The notes under the pieces are model-generated. The model did not search any database. It saw only the letters and a program-made list of their open reading frames with translations, and had not been told where the DNA came from. A stretch of DNA of 64,000 bases from Chryseobacterium gallinarum (GTDB taxonomy: Bacteria > Bacteroidota > Bacteroidia > Flavobacteriales > Weeksellaceae): NCBI RefSeq assembly GCF_001021975.1, contig NZ_CP009928.1, forward strand, positions 1,798,001 through 1,862,000, given 5' to 3'. Both the position numbers and the translations under genes were made by a program. This document shows positions 8,584-17,990 of the stretch, in pieces; within the stretch, counting starts at the first letter, position 1; every line of letters begins with the position of its first letter.

Positions 8584-9426
8584 ATGATACATCCTCATAC
8601 ACCACAGGTTTACCTGGTGGGTGCAGGGCCTGGTGACCCTGATTTGATTACAATGAAAGCTGTAAAAGCTGTTGCTTCCGCTGATGTTATTTTGTGTGAC
8701 AGGCTGGTAAGTCCCGAAATTATAGACCGCTATGTCAATAAGGAAACAGAAGTGATATACGTAGGCAAAGAATGTAGTAAAAATGCTTCTACACCACAAT
8801 CCTTGATCAATACCCTGATGGTAGAATATGCAGAACAGGGAAAAATTGTCGTAAGGCTTAAAGGAGGAGATGTTTCCGTTTTTTCCAATGTCCTTGATGA
8901 ATTAAAAGCTTTAAAGCAAAATCAGATTTCATATGAAATTATTCCCGGTATTACAGCTGCTTTGGGAGCTGCTGCCTATGCAGGAATGCCTTTAACGGCC
9001 AGGGATCATGCGACCTCAGTTCGTTTTCTGACCTACTATAAAAGTGAAATTCTAACTGATGCTTACTGGAAAGAACTGGGCAACTCAGATGATACCCTTG
9101 TTTTTTACATGTCTAAAGGAAATCTGAATGCTTTGGTAGAAAAGTTTTTGAAATTCGGAGCAATGAATGGGAAAAAAATAGCAGTTATAGAGCAGGCAAC
9201 CACGCCTTATCAAAAGGTTTATACATCCTCCCTGGAAGATTTTCAGAAGAATTTAGGGAACAAAACATTTATATCCCCATCTCTGGTTGTTGTTGGCAAA
9301 GTGGTTCATCTGCATGAAGAATTCTCCTGGCTATCGGCAGAAACACAGGAAGGGCTGTACTTTAAATCAGTCACTAACGGAAGTCTCTTACCTAATCCAC
9401 AAAATTTATTTGAATATGCTGTCTGA
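8584..9426 (+). CDS. cobA: uroporphyrinogen-III C-methyltransferase (SUMT)
   Basis: 280 residues. It methylates uroporphyrinogen III twice with SAM to give precorrin-2, the first step to siroheme needed by the sulfite reductase encoded by cysI. The family signature is VYLVGAGPGDPDLITMKAVKAV near the N-terminus, then ADVILCDRLVSPEI, VVRLKGGDVSVFS and EIIPGITAALGAAAYAGMPLTARD. It is a single-domain SUMT; the remaining siroheme steps are supplied by the fusion protein at 16272. The 3' end overlaps the cysJ start by 11 bases. Confidence 0.94.
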   Translation: MIHPHTPQVYLVGAGPGDPDLITMKAVKAVASADVILCDRLVSPEIIDRYVNKETEVIYVGKECSKNASTPQSLINTLMVEYAEQGKIVVRLKGGDVSVFSNVLDELKALKQNQISYEIIPGITAALGAAAYAGMPLTARDHATSVRFLTYYKSEILTDAYWKELGNSDDTLVFYMSKGNLNALVEKFLKFGAMNGKKIAVIEQATTPYQKVYTSSLEDFQKNLGNKTFISPSLVVVGKVVHLHEEFSWLSAETQEGLYFKSVTNGSLLPNPQNLFEYAV

Positions 9427-11131
9427 AAATAAATTAAATGTACTTAAAGAAATATCCAGCAGTTTCTCGAGAGATGAAGCTGTTTGGGCCAGTGGTTTCC
9501 TTGCGGGCCTTGCCGGCTTGTCAACAGCGTCTGTTATAGAGCCCTCTCTGTCACACTCTGCACCTGTTTATTCCGTTTCTGTAAAAAAAATTACCCTTGC
9601 CTACGGAACTGAAACGGGGAATAGTAAAAAGCTGGCGGTAGAATTAGCGGGAATGATTAAGAAAAAAGGTCTTCAGGTAAAACTGGCTGATTTGTCTCAG
9701 TATAAGCCTAAAGACCTTGTCAAAGAAGAATTTTTCTTTGTTATTATCAGTACACAGGGAGAAGGTGAGCCTCCGGTCCTTGTAAAAAAGTTTTATGATC
9801 ATATCCATGAAAATGATGTTGATCTTAATCACCTTAAGTTTGGTGTTCTTGCACTGGGAGACAGCAGTTATCCCTTGTTCTGCAAGACCGGGGAAGATGT
9901 AGATTCCCGTCTCGAAGTCATGGGAGCACAACGTATCATTCCTTTGAAAAAATGTGATGTAGATTATGAGCGGGACGCTGAAAGCTGGGCCGGACATATC
10001 CTGGATGTGGTAAACAAAACAGCAGAAAGCAGCAGCAAAAGTGTTTCAGTTCCAAAAGCTTCTACAGGAAGAAAAAAATATCAGGGAAAAATTTCATCCA
10101 TCATCAACCTTAATGACATAACCTCTGAAAAAAAGACTTATCATATAGAAATAGAAACGGAAGAACCTATTGTCTATACTCCGGGAGCAGCATTAGGAGT
10201 GGTTGCCTTTAATCCCAAACCGGTTGTGGATGAAATTATTAGCCTGACAGGAATCAATCCTCAAAAGCAGATTGAGACGGCAAAAATTACAGCGAGTGTA
10301 GAGGAATTGTTGCATAAACATCTTAATATAAGTTACCTGCTTAAAACAACCGTTGCCCATTATGCAGAAATTACAGGACACAGTATCCCGGAAGTTCGTT
10401 TGGGACTTCTGGATCTGATAAGGATTTATCCTGTGAAAAATGCCGAAGAATTTGAACAGATAATCCCGGTTTTGACAGCGCAGGCCCCTCGTCTGTATTC
10501 CATTTCTTCATCTCCTGAGGCTCATGGTGATACTGAGATTCATATTACCGTTGCCCGATCTGAATTTTTTATTGATGACAAAAAGCAGGATGGATTATGT
10601 AGTGGCTTTCTGGCAGGATTTAATGAAGGAGAAAATCTGGAATTCTATATTCAGGAAGCAAAACATTTCCGGCTTCCTGGACCTGATAAAGATATGATTA
10701 TGATTGGACCGGGAACGGGTATTGCACCTTTCAGATCATTCCTATGGGAAAGAGATGCACTGGGTGCCGAGGGTAGAAACTGGTTGTTTTTCGGAGACCG
10801 GAATTTTGTTTCAGATTTTCTTTACCAGGCAGAGTTACAGGATTTCCTTAAAACAGGGACTTTAACTCATTTAGATCTGGCATTCTCAAGAGATACTGCT
10901 GAAAAAATATACGTGCAGCATAAACTACAGCAGAAAGCTCAGGAAGTATACCATTGGTTGGAAAGTGGAGCCTCCTTATATGTTTGCGGAGCTAAAGATC
11001 CAATGAGTAGAGATGTTGAAAATACTCTTTTAGAGATCATTCAAAGTGAAGGGAAGCAAAGCCCGGAAGAAGCCAGACTTTATCTCGAAGATTTGGAACT
11101 AAACGGCAGATATCATAAAGATGTGTATTAA
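9416..11131 (+). CDS. cysJ: NADPH-sulfite reductase flavoprotein subunit
   Basis: 571 residues from ATG 9416. The frame is open further upstream inside cobA, but MLSENKLNVLKEISSSFSRDEAVWASGFLAGLA is the usual N-terminal helix of CysJ-like proteins. A flavodoxin domain follows (ITLAYGTETGNSKKLA, STQGEGEPP, LALGDSSYPLFCK), then the FAD domain (RLYSISSSPE, GLCSGFLAG) and the NADP domain (MIGPGTGIAPFRSFLWER, FFGDRNFVSDFLYQAEL, YVCGAKDPMSRDVE), ending with RYHKDVY as in E. coli CysJ. It passes electrons from NADPH via FAD/FMN to CysI. Confidence 0.94.
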   Translation: MLSENKLNVLKEISSSFSRDEAVWASGFLAGLAGLSTASVIEPSLSHSAPVYSVSVKKITLAYGTETGNSKKLAVELAGMIKKKGLQVKLADLSQYKPKDLVKEEFFFVIISTQGEGEPPVLVKKFYDHIHENDVDLNHLKFGVLALGDSSYPLFCKTGEDVDSRLEVMGAQRIIPLKKCDVDYERDAESWAGHILDVVNKTAESSSKSVSVPKASTGRKKYQGKISSIINLNDITSEKKTYHIEIETEEPIVYTPGAALGVVAFNPKPVVDEIISLTGINPQKQIETAKITASVEELLHKHLNISYLLKTTVAHYAEITGHSIPEVRLGLLDLIRIYPVKNAEEFEQIIPVLTAQAPRLYSISSSPEAHGDTEIHITVARSEFFIDDKKQDGLCSGFLAGFNEGENLEFYIQEAKHFRLPGPDKDMIMIGPGTGIAPFRSFLWERDALGAEGRNWLFFGDRNFVSDFLYQAELQDFLKTGTLTHLDLAFSRDTAEKIYVQHKLQQKAQEVYHWLESGASLYVCGAKDPMSRDVENTLLEIIQSEGKQSPEEARLYLEDLELNGRYHKDVY

Positions 11132-11179
11132 TCATAATATGAATCTTTGTGTGAAGTAAAGAGTACAATTTTGATTTTT

Positions 11180-11275
11180 TATCTCGCAGATTTCACAAAT
11201 CAAGCAGATTCTCATAAAAATCTGCGAAATCACCTTAATCTGCGTGAAAATAAGATAAACGCAAAGATTTTATAG
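11180..11275. repeat. degraded R1-like intergenic repeat between cysJ and cysI
   Basis: TCGCAGATTTCACAAAT resembles the first block of R1. It also contains a small inverted repeat, GCAGATT (11204-11210) and AATCTGC (11219-11225), and a second ATCTGCG at about 11238. It separates cysJ from cysI by 187 bases within the operon; whether it terminates or stabilises RNA is unknown. Confidence 0.45.
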
Positions 11276-11318
11276 CTAAAAAATCATATTGAATGCACAA
11301 CCATCATAAAATAAAAAC

Positions 11319-12995
11319 ATGACTCAAAAAAATAATCTTTCACCGGTAGAAAGAATCAAAACAGAAAGTAACGGATTAAGAGGAACTTTAAAAGAAAGCC
11401 TTTTAGATGACTATACCGGAGCCATCAGAGAAGATGATCAGAATCTCATCAAATTCCACGGAATGTACCAACAGGATGACAGGGACAGACGTGAAGAAAG
11501 AATTGCTAAAAAACTGGAATGGCTGTATTCTTTTATGATCAGGCTAAGGCTTCCGGGAGGTTTTCTAACAGGAGATCAGTGGATTGGCCTTCATGACATT
11601 GCAGGAGAACATTCCACCGGAGTTATTAAAGTGACTACCCGGCAGACAATCCAGCTGCATGGGATTTTAAAATCTCATATCAGACCTACCATTCAGCAGT
11701 TTAACCTGCAGCATCTTGATTCCATTGCCGCATGTGGTGATGTCAACAGAAACGTTACCTGTACGTCGAATCCTTCAGAATCTCCACTGCATCAGCAGGT
11801 CTATGAATTGGCGGGAAAAATAAGCGAAATGTGCCTGCCAAAAACAAAGGCGTATTATGACCTTTGGATTGATGATGAATTGGTGGTTGAAAGAAAAGCA
11901 GAAGAAGACCCTCTGTATCAGGACAGATATCTGCCGAGAAAACTGAAAATAGGAATTGCCATTCCGCCTAATAACGATGTGGATGTTTTTATCAATGATA
12001 TTGCCCTTATCGCTGTCATTGAAAATGATGAATTGGTAGGGTACAATATCGCTGCCGGAGGAGGACTTGGGGCTACTCATGGAAATGAAGCGACTTATGC
12101 CCGTCTGGCTTCTCTTTTAGGCTTTGTGGATTCGGAAGAAAAAGCCTTGAAAGCGGTTTATGAAATTATTACAGTACAACGCGACTTCGGAAACAGGAGT
12201 GACCGAAAATTATCGAGATTAAAATATACGATTGATAAACTGGGTATTGAAGAATATAAAAAAGAAGTTGAAAAAAGAACAGGATTTCAGTTTGAACCTG
12301 TCCGTGAATTCACCTTTACCCAAAGGAAAGACCGTTATGGCTGGGTGCAGAATCATGAAGGGAAATGGTTTTATACGGTATTTGTAGAACATGGAAGAAT
12401 CTTGGATATAGAAGGGTATTCTTTAAAGACAGGATTATTAAAAATCGCTGAAACCGGAAAAACCAATTTCAGATTTACCTGTAACCAGAACCTGATTCTT
12501 TCTGATATTACAGAAAATGATAAAGCTGAAATAGAAACGCTTCTTACCGAATATGGAATTGCCCATTATACGGAAAATGCAGGAGCAATGCGTAAAAACT
12601 CAGTGGCTTGTGTTGCTTTGAATACCTGCTCCCTGGCTTTAGCGGAAGCTCAGCGTTATCTGCCTGACTTAGTAACAAAAATAGAGCCTGTTCTTGAAAA
12701 ATATGGACTTCAGAATGATGATATCACCATTCGTATGACCGGATGTCCCAATGGTTGTGGAAGATCACCAAATGCAGAAATCGGGCTGATAGGAACGGCA
12801 TATGGTAAATATAATCTTCATATTGGTGGTGACAGGCTGGGAATGCGCCTTAACACCAAATACAAAGAAAATTTAGGTGAAGACGAAATTCTAGGAAGTC
12901 TTGATGAGCTTTTCAAAATGTATGTGGAAGAAAGGCTTCCTGAGGAAACATTGGGTGACTTCTCGCATCGCTATTTGAGCTTGGAGAAGGCGTAA
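11319..12995 (+). CDS. cysI: sulfite reductase hemoprotein subunit
   Basis: 558 residues, the size of CysI. It reduces sulfite to sulfide in a six-electron step. Siroheme-[4Fe-4S] ligands are visible as two pairs: C431 and C437 in CVALNTC, and C476 and C480 in TGCPNGCGRSPNAEIGLIG. Siroheme/substrate residues are in TTRQTIQLHGILK and GDVNRNVTC. CysI is preferred over ferredoxin-type Sir because the flavoprotein cysJ lies directly upstream. Confidence 0.94.
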   Translation: MTQKNNLSPVERIKTESNGLRGTLKESLLDDYTGAIREDDQNLIKFHGMYQQDDRDRREERIAKKLEWLYSFMIRLRLPGGFLTGDQWIGLHDIAGEHSTGVIKVTTRQTIQLHGILKSHIRPTIQQFNLQHLDSIAACGDVNRNVTCTSNPSESPLHQQVYELAGKISEMCLPKTKAYYDLWIDDELVVERKAEEDPLYQDRYLPRKLKIGIAIPPNNDVDVFINDIALIAVIENDELVGYNIAAGGGLGATHGNEATYARLASLLGFVDSEEKALKAVYEIITVQRDFGNRSDRKLSRLKYTIDKLGIEEYKKEVEKRTGFQFEPVREFTFTQRKDRYGWVQNHEGKWFYTVFVEHGRILDIEGYSLKTGLLKIAETGKTNFRFTCNQNLILSDITENDKAEIETLLTEYGIAHYTENAGAMRKNSVACVALNTCSLALAEAQRYLPDLVTKIEPVLEKYGLQNDDITIRMTGCPNGCGRSPNAEIGLIGTAYGKYNLHIGGDRLGMRLNTKYKENLGEDEILGSLDELFKMYVEERLPEETLGDFSHRYLSLEKA

Positions 12996-13079
12996 AGTTT
13001 TCCTTTAAAATAAAATCCAACCACAAAAACAAAAGATTATGACGTGTAGGTGAGTTTAAGTGACTACTTACTAACTCTT

Positions 13080-13208
13080 TTTAAGATCACTAAAGTTTTT
13101 GAAAATCTTTGATTTTCATCTTACGTGAACTTCTTAAGCAGTCTTTATTAAACTTACTCAAGTGATCTAAAGTGTTTAAAAACAAAAACTTTTGCGCCTT
13201 TTGTTGTT
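13080..13208. repeat. partial R1 intergenic repeat between cysI and the TonB receptor
   Basis: AAAATCTTTGATTTTCATC, ACGTGAACTTCTTAAGC and TCTAAAGTGTTTAAAAACA match the second half of R1. The rest of the gap 12996-13392 holds no gene and no recognised riboswitch; the final stretch ahead of the receptor ATG is AT-rich with repeated CACA. Confidence 0.6.
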
Positions 13209-13392
13209 AATTATTTGATTAACAGTGTTTTAATAAACAAACAGAACCGAAAATATTAATATATGATTACAACTCTTCATCGAAGACAGAAAATTAAAAA
13301 TCAATCTCTGCCTGTTTTAGAGAAACGAATGTGTATGTGTTGTCTTTTAATGACCACATAATCATTTTGTTAACTCTAAAACACACACCTCC

Positions 13393-16275
13393 ATGAAACA
13401 TAAATCCCATGAATACCTCCAAAAGAAAATATATTTTGTCCTATTTACATTTTTACTAACAGGTCTTACGCAGGCACAGCAGCTTATTGAAGTAACCGGA
13501 ACCATTAAAAATACAGATTCTCATAAAGGAATTGCCGGAGCTCAGATCAAAGCTGAAAATACTGAAGATATGGCGACTACAGACCCTGAAGGGAATTTTA
13601 ATTTAAGAACCCGGGTGAAAATTCCTTTCAGGGTTGTGATCGAAAAAGAAGGCTTTACCACCCGGACTTTTGAAATCCTTTCATTATCCAACAAAATCGC
13701 GATAGAATTAAATCCTCAGAATACCATCATCAATGAAGTGGTTATCTCAGCCTCCCGTGTTCCTGAAAAAGTGTTGAGGTCTCCGGTTGCCATTGAAAAA
13801 ATTGATATTAAAACCATCCGTGAAAGTCCTGCAGCGTCATTTTATGAAACATTAGAGAATGTCAAAGGATTACAGCTTTTAACGTCAAGTCTTACTTTAA
13901 AAGTTCCCAACTCAAGAGGATTCAACTCTCCGAATAACTTCCGGTTTATGCAGCTGGTAGATGGGGTGGATGTACAGTCAGCAACATTGGGTGTTCCATT
14001 GGGTAATGCCATTGGTCCTACAGAACTTGATATTCAATCCATGGAAATCACTCCGGGAGCAGCATCAGCTCTTTACGGAATGAATGCTGTGAACGGCTTG
14101 GCCAGCCTTCAGACTAAAGATCCTTTTACCTCTGAAGGGATAAGCCTTTATTTCAAAGGAGGCGTGAACCATGTAGATCATATCAGTCATACAACAGCCC
14201 CTTTGGGTGAAAGTGCGATAAGGATAGCTAAAGTATTGAATAAAAACTGGGCCGTAAAAGTTAATGCATCTTACCTCAGTGGAGTAGACTGGGTTTCAGA
14301 TAATCACACCGATCAGAATCCTAACTCATTAGTTACCGCCAACCCTCAGTTTGCTCTTGCCAACAATCCCGCTGAAGACCTTTGGAATAAATATGGAGAC
14401 GAAAGAAACAACCGTACAACGGTAAAAGTAAATTATAACGGAAAACCAACCACTTTCAACGTATCGAGGACGGGATATTATGAAAAAGACCTTGTAAGTC
14501 CTGAAGTAAAGAATATTAAGTTTGATGCAGGATTGTATTACCGCTTTGGAGACCAATGGAAGGCTTCCTATGTTTATCGCTATGGATTGCTGGACGGAAC
14601 TTTCCAGAGAGGAAACAAAATCCGTCTTCAAAACGCAACCGTCCAGAATCATAAAGTGGAACTTACGGGGAAAGAGCTTACATTCAGAGCGTATATGTCG
14701 ATTGAAAATACAGGTGATTCTTATAACCTTAAACCCTTAGCCGATAATCTTGATCTGACGAATCTTTCCAATACCAATTGGAAAAATATCTTTCAAAATA
14801 CCCTACAAGACAGGCTTAATGCAGGGGTCACTCTGAATGATGCCATGATACTGGCTCGTCAGGCGGCAGATAAAAACCGTGTTGTTCCCGGAACAACCGC
14901 TTTTGAACAATTGAAAAACACCATCATCGGAATTAATAATTGGGACTCCGCCAATGCGGGAATTGCAGGTGCTCCCGCAACCGGAGGGGCTAAACTTGAA
15001 CAGAAATCTCACTTCTATCAGGGAGAAATTACTTATGACTTTACAAGGCTGGTAAAGGTATTTAGCTTGTTAGCGGGAGCAGATTACCGTTTGTACAGCA
15101 TTACTCCGGATGGGAATAATTTTGTTGACTTTACAAGACCTGTCAACGAGAGAAATATTCCTCTGGCAGATGGTACATTCGGGAAAAATGTAATCTACCA
15201 GAAATATGGGGCATTTATTCAGCTTACCAAGCTTTTCTTTGAAGATCAATTAAAAATAAACTTTGCCTTAAGGGCAGACAGAAATCCGGAGTTTGAAACA
15301 AAGCTTAATCCAAGGGTAAGTGTCGTTTATTCTCCTGTGAAACAACATAACTTCCGGGTTTCTTTTCAAAACGGATATCGTTTCCCTTCATTATTTGAAG
15401 CATTATCTTTTGTAAACAACGGGAATGTTAGAAGAGTAGGAGGCCTTGAAAAAGCGAATGAAGGCTTAGGGTATCTTGAGAACTCTTATACCTTAGCTTC
15501 TATCGATCAGTTTACTTCTGCTGTTAATAAAGAAGCAGATGCCGGAGGAAACCAAAACCAGGCAGCATTAAAGAACAGAAACCTTTTGGTTGCAGCAAAC
15601 TTACAAAAGCTACAGCCTGAAAAAGTAAATTCTTTTGAAGTAGGTTACAAATCATCATTGTTCAATGGAAAGCTGGTCATTGACTGGGATTTTTATTACA
15701 ACATGTATGAAGGTTTTCTAGGACAGGTAGAAGTAGCGGTTCCCAAAAACGGAAAGATAGGAAGCGATAATGCTGTTTTGGATATGCTGGATCGAAGCAA
15801 ACAAGATCGATATAGAGTATATACCAATAGTACAAGTGTTTATAAAAGTTTAGGAACTTCTTTGGGCGTTCGCTACAATGTGGTAAAAAATTATAATATC
15901 AATGCAAATGTATCTTATAACGACTTAGTATCTTCCAATACTTCCGATCTTTTTATAACGGCTTTCAATACCCCAAAATGGGCTGTGAATGTAAGTATAG
16001 GAAACAGGGAAATTGTAAAGAATATCGGATTTACGCTGACAGCAAGATGGCAAAATAAGTTTCAGTGGGAAAGCCCTTTGGCTTCAGGAGAAATTCCGGC
16101 TTATTATACCATTGATGCACAAGCAACCTGGCGAATTCCTGAAATCAATGCAAATGTAAAAATCGGAGCAACGAATTTGCTGAACCGTCGTTACTTTCAA
16201 TATGCTGCCGGGCCTGAAATTGGAGAATTATATTATCTGGCAGTTACTTATGACTTAAAACTTTCGGTAAGATGA
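13393..16275 (+). CDS. TonB-dependent receptor, carboxypeptidase-regulatory-domain type
   Basis: 960 residues. Signal peptide 1-28 (ending LTGLTQAQ), CarboxypepD_reg-like domain about 32-110 (VTGTIKNTDSHKGIAGAQIKAENTEDMATTDPEGNFNL), TonB box/plug from ~115 (NEVVISASRVPEKVLRSPVAIEKI, SRGFNSPNNFRFMQLVDGVD, EITPGAASALYGMNAVNGL), then a 22-strand barrel ending LYYLAVTYDLKLSVR. No SusD partner follows, so it is not a glycan system. Its stop overlaps the next start by four bases (ATGA), tying it to the siroheme/permease fusion and the cys locus. Likely cargo is a sulfur compound or a metal chelate; this is inferred from context only. Confidence 0.9.
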   Translation: MKHKSHEYLQKKIYFVLFTFLLTGLTQAQQLIEVTGTIKNTDSHKGIAGAQIKAENTEDMATTDPEGNFNLRTRVKIPFRVVIEKEGFTTRTFEILSLSNKIAIELNPQNTIINEVVISASRVPEKVLRSPVAIEKIDIKTIRESPAASFYETLENVKGLQLLTSSLTLKVPNSRGFNSPNNFRFMQLVDGVDVQSATLGVPLGNAIGPTELDIQSMEITPGAASALYGMNAVNGLASLQTKDPFTSEGISLYFKGGVNHVDHISHTTAPLGESAIRIAKVLNKNWAVKVNASYLSGVDWVSDNHTDQNPNSLVTANPQFALANNPAEDLWNKYGDERNNRTTVKVNYNGKPTTFNVSRTGYYEKDLVSPEVKNIKFDAGLYYRFGDQWKASYVYRYGLLDGTFQRGNKIRLQNATVQNHKVELTGKELTFRAYMSIENTGDSYNLKPLADNLDLTNLSNTNWKNIFQNTLQDRLNAGVTLNDAMILARQAADKNRVVPGTTAFEQLKNTIIGINNWDSANAGIAGAPATGGAKLEQKSHFYQGEITYDFTRLVKVFSLLAGADYRLYSITPDGNNFVDFTRPVNERNIPLADGTFGKNVIYQKYGAFIQLTKLFFEDQLKINFALRADRNPEFETKLNPRVSVVYSPVKQHNFRVSFQNGYRFPSLFEALSFVNNGNVRRVGGLEKANEGLGYLENSYTLASIDQFTSAVNKEADAGGNQNQAALKNRNLLVAANLQKLQPEKVNSFEVGYKSSLFNGKLVIDWDFYYNMYEGFLGQVEVAVPKNGKIGSDNAVLDMLDRSKQDRYRVYTNSTSVYKSLGTSLGVRYNVVKNYNINANVSYNDLVSSNTSDLFITAFNTPKWAVNVSIGNREIVKNIGFTLTARWQNKFQWESPLASGEIPAYYTIDAQATWRIPEINANVKIGATNLLNRRYFQYAAGPEIGELYYLAVTYDLKLSVR

Positions 16276-17798
16276 GCAATACGTTATATCCCATTTTTTT
16301 AAAACTCGAAGAATTATCTCTGTTGATTATTGGTGGAGGTAATATCGCTTTGGAAAAGCTTCAGTCGGTTCTTACCAATGCTCCGGAAACTAAGATTAAA
16401 TTGGTAGGTAAAGAAATTAATGATGAAATTAAAACCTTGCCCCAACAGTTTCCTAATCTGGAACTTCACGAAAGGCCATATGCAGACCAAGATTTTGAAA
16501 ATACAGATCTCGTGATTGCAGCAGTGAATGATATTGAACTGGCAGAACAGATCCGAAAAGAAGCCCATCAGAATAATCTGCTTGTGAATATCGCAGACAA
16601 GCCCGGATTGTGTGATTTTTACTTAGGATCTATTGTCCGAAAAGGAAATCTTAAAATTGCAATTTCCACGAATGGTAAATCTCCCACGATTGCCAAGAGA
16701 CTGCGGGAGATGCTAACAGAAACCATCCCTGATGAAGATATGAATGGGTTGCTTGATAATATGCAGAGTATCAGAAACCGGCTGCAAGGAAACCTTGATG
16801 AAAAAGTTAAGACACTGAATAAACTGACAACGCAGTACCTGGAAGAAAAAGACAATCCGGACCATAGAACAAAACTGGAAATGGAAAAGCTGATCAGCAT
16901 TACCAAAAACGCACAAAGGCGGGCAAATATCTATTTGGGAATCATAGGAGTTATCATTCTTGTGGCTGTTTTGGCATTGATTATCTATCAATTTAATCTG
17001 TCGGGAGACCTTCAGGTTTTTCTTAGCAAGGATGGGTATATATTTTACTGGATGTTACTGGCAGGGTTTCTGGCCGAAATTGTTGCCGGATCTATGGGAA
17101 TGGGGTATGGTGTCATATGTACAACGATACTAATGTTACTCAATGTACCACCTCCTGTCATCAGTGCAAGTATTCACTCCGCTGAATCATTTACTTCTGC
17201 AGCCGGAAGTATCAGTCATTTTAAAATAGGGAATGTCAACAAAAAAATGGTGTTGGTTTTATTTCCTGTGGCAGCTTTAGGTGCATTTATCGGTGCTTTT
17301 GCATTATCGCATTTCGGGGAATATTATGCTCATATTGTAAAACCTGTAATCGCCTGTTATACTTTGTATTTAGGAATCAACATTCTTAGAAATGCTTTTA
17401 AGAAAAAAGGGAAAACGGAGAATTCTTCCAGACGTCATAAAAGAACAAACCTTAGAGTTTTGGGTTTGGTTGGCGGGTTTATTGATTCCTTTGCAGGCGG
17501 AGGATGGGGGCCATTGGTAACCGGAACTCTGATTAAAGAAGGAAGAACTCCCAGATATGTCGTAGGAAGTTCAACAATGGCTAAATTTTTATTGACAGTA
17601 GTCAGTGCCATCACTTTTATTTTCACCATCGGAATCCATCACTGGAATATTGTATTGGGACTTCTTTTGGGTGGAGTGTTTACCGCTCCTTTTTCGGCAA
17701 TGCTTACTTCCCGCCTTCCCGCTAAAAAAATGTTTGTGGTAGTAGGAGTAGTAGTTATCGTGATGAGCCTTATATCCATCATGAAAGCTTTACTATAA
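16272..17798 (+). CDS. fusion: precorrin-2 dehydrogenase/ferrochelatase (CysG-N) + TauE/TSUP permease
   Basis: 508 residues in one frame. Residues ~1-150 are a siroheme synthase N-terminal domain: the Rossmann motif LLIIGGGNIALEKLQSVL, then VNIADKPGLCDFYLGSIVRKG, in which the Asp of ADKP aligns with the catalytic Asp of Met8p/CysG, and ISTNGKSPTIAKRLREML. Residues ~150-215 are a charged helical linker. From ~218 on there are membrane helices: YLGIIGVIILVAVLALIIY, then the TSUP family with AGFLAEIVAGSMGMGYGV and the second half-repeat GLVGGFIDSFAGGGWGPLVTG. The permease may move sulfate, sulfite or a sulfonate while the cytosolic head makes siroheme. The locus has no other sulfate permease and no separate sirohydrochlorin chelatase. 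Confidence 0.88.
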   Translation: MSNTLYPIFLKLEELSLLIIGGGNIALEKLQSVLTNAPETKIKLVGKEINDEIKTLPQQFPNLELHERPYADQDFENTDLVIAAVNDIELAEQIRKEAHQNNLLVNIADKPGLCDFYLGSIVRKGNLKIAISTNGKSPTIAKRLREMLTETIPDEDMNGLLDNMQSIRNRLQGNLDEKVKTLNKLTTQYLEEKDNPDHRTKLEMEKLISITKNAQRRANIYLGIIGVIILVAVLALIIYQFNLSGDLQVFLSKDGYIFYWMLLAGFLAEIVAGSMGMGYGVICTTILMLLNVPPPVISASIHSAESFTSAAGSISHFKIGNVNKKMVLVLFPVAALGAFIGAFALSHFGEYYAHIVKPVIACYTLYLGINILRNAFKKKGKTENSSRRHKRTNLRVLGLVGGFIDSFAGGGWGPLVTGTLIKEGRTPRYVVGSSTMAKFLLTVVSAITFIFTIGIHHWNIVLGLLLGGVFTAPFSAMLTSRLPAKKMFVVVGVVVIVMSLISIMKALL

Positions 17799-17990
17799 AT
17801 ATTTTTAGATCAAATAGTCAGGTAAAAATGCTTCATTAGGCTTTCTGAGTTACTTCTGTGGATATGAATATTGATGATTGAAATTTTAAATCAGATATAA
17901 AGTATTGAAAATCAAAATAATGATAGATTTGTATGTGCCGGATACCAAATTATTTAGTTTTATTATATTTGAGAAAATCAAAAAGTAAAA

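Noticed and set aside
9287..9415. Upstream extension of cysJ inside cobA
   Set aside because: It lies entirely within the cobA frame and reads as out-of-frame sequence; homology-like CysJ sequence starts after ATG 9416.
13209..13392. Possible riboswitch ahead of the TonB receptor
   Set aside because: No SAM or cobalamin consensus box (such as the B12 box) could be found, and the region is short and AT-rich.
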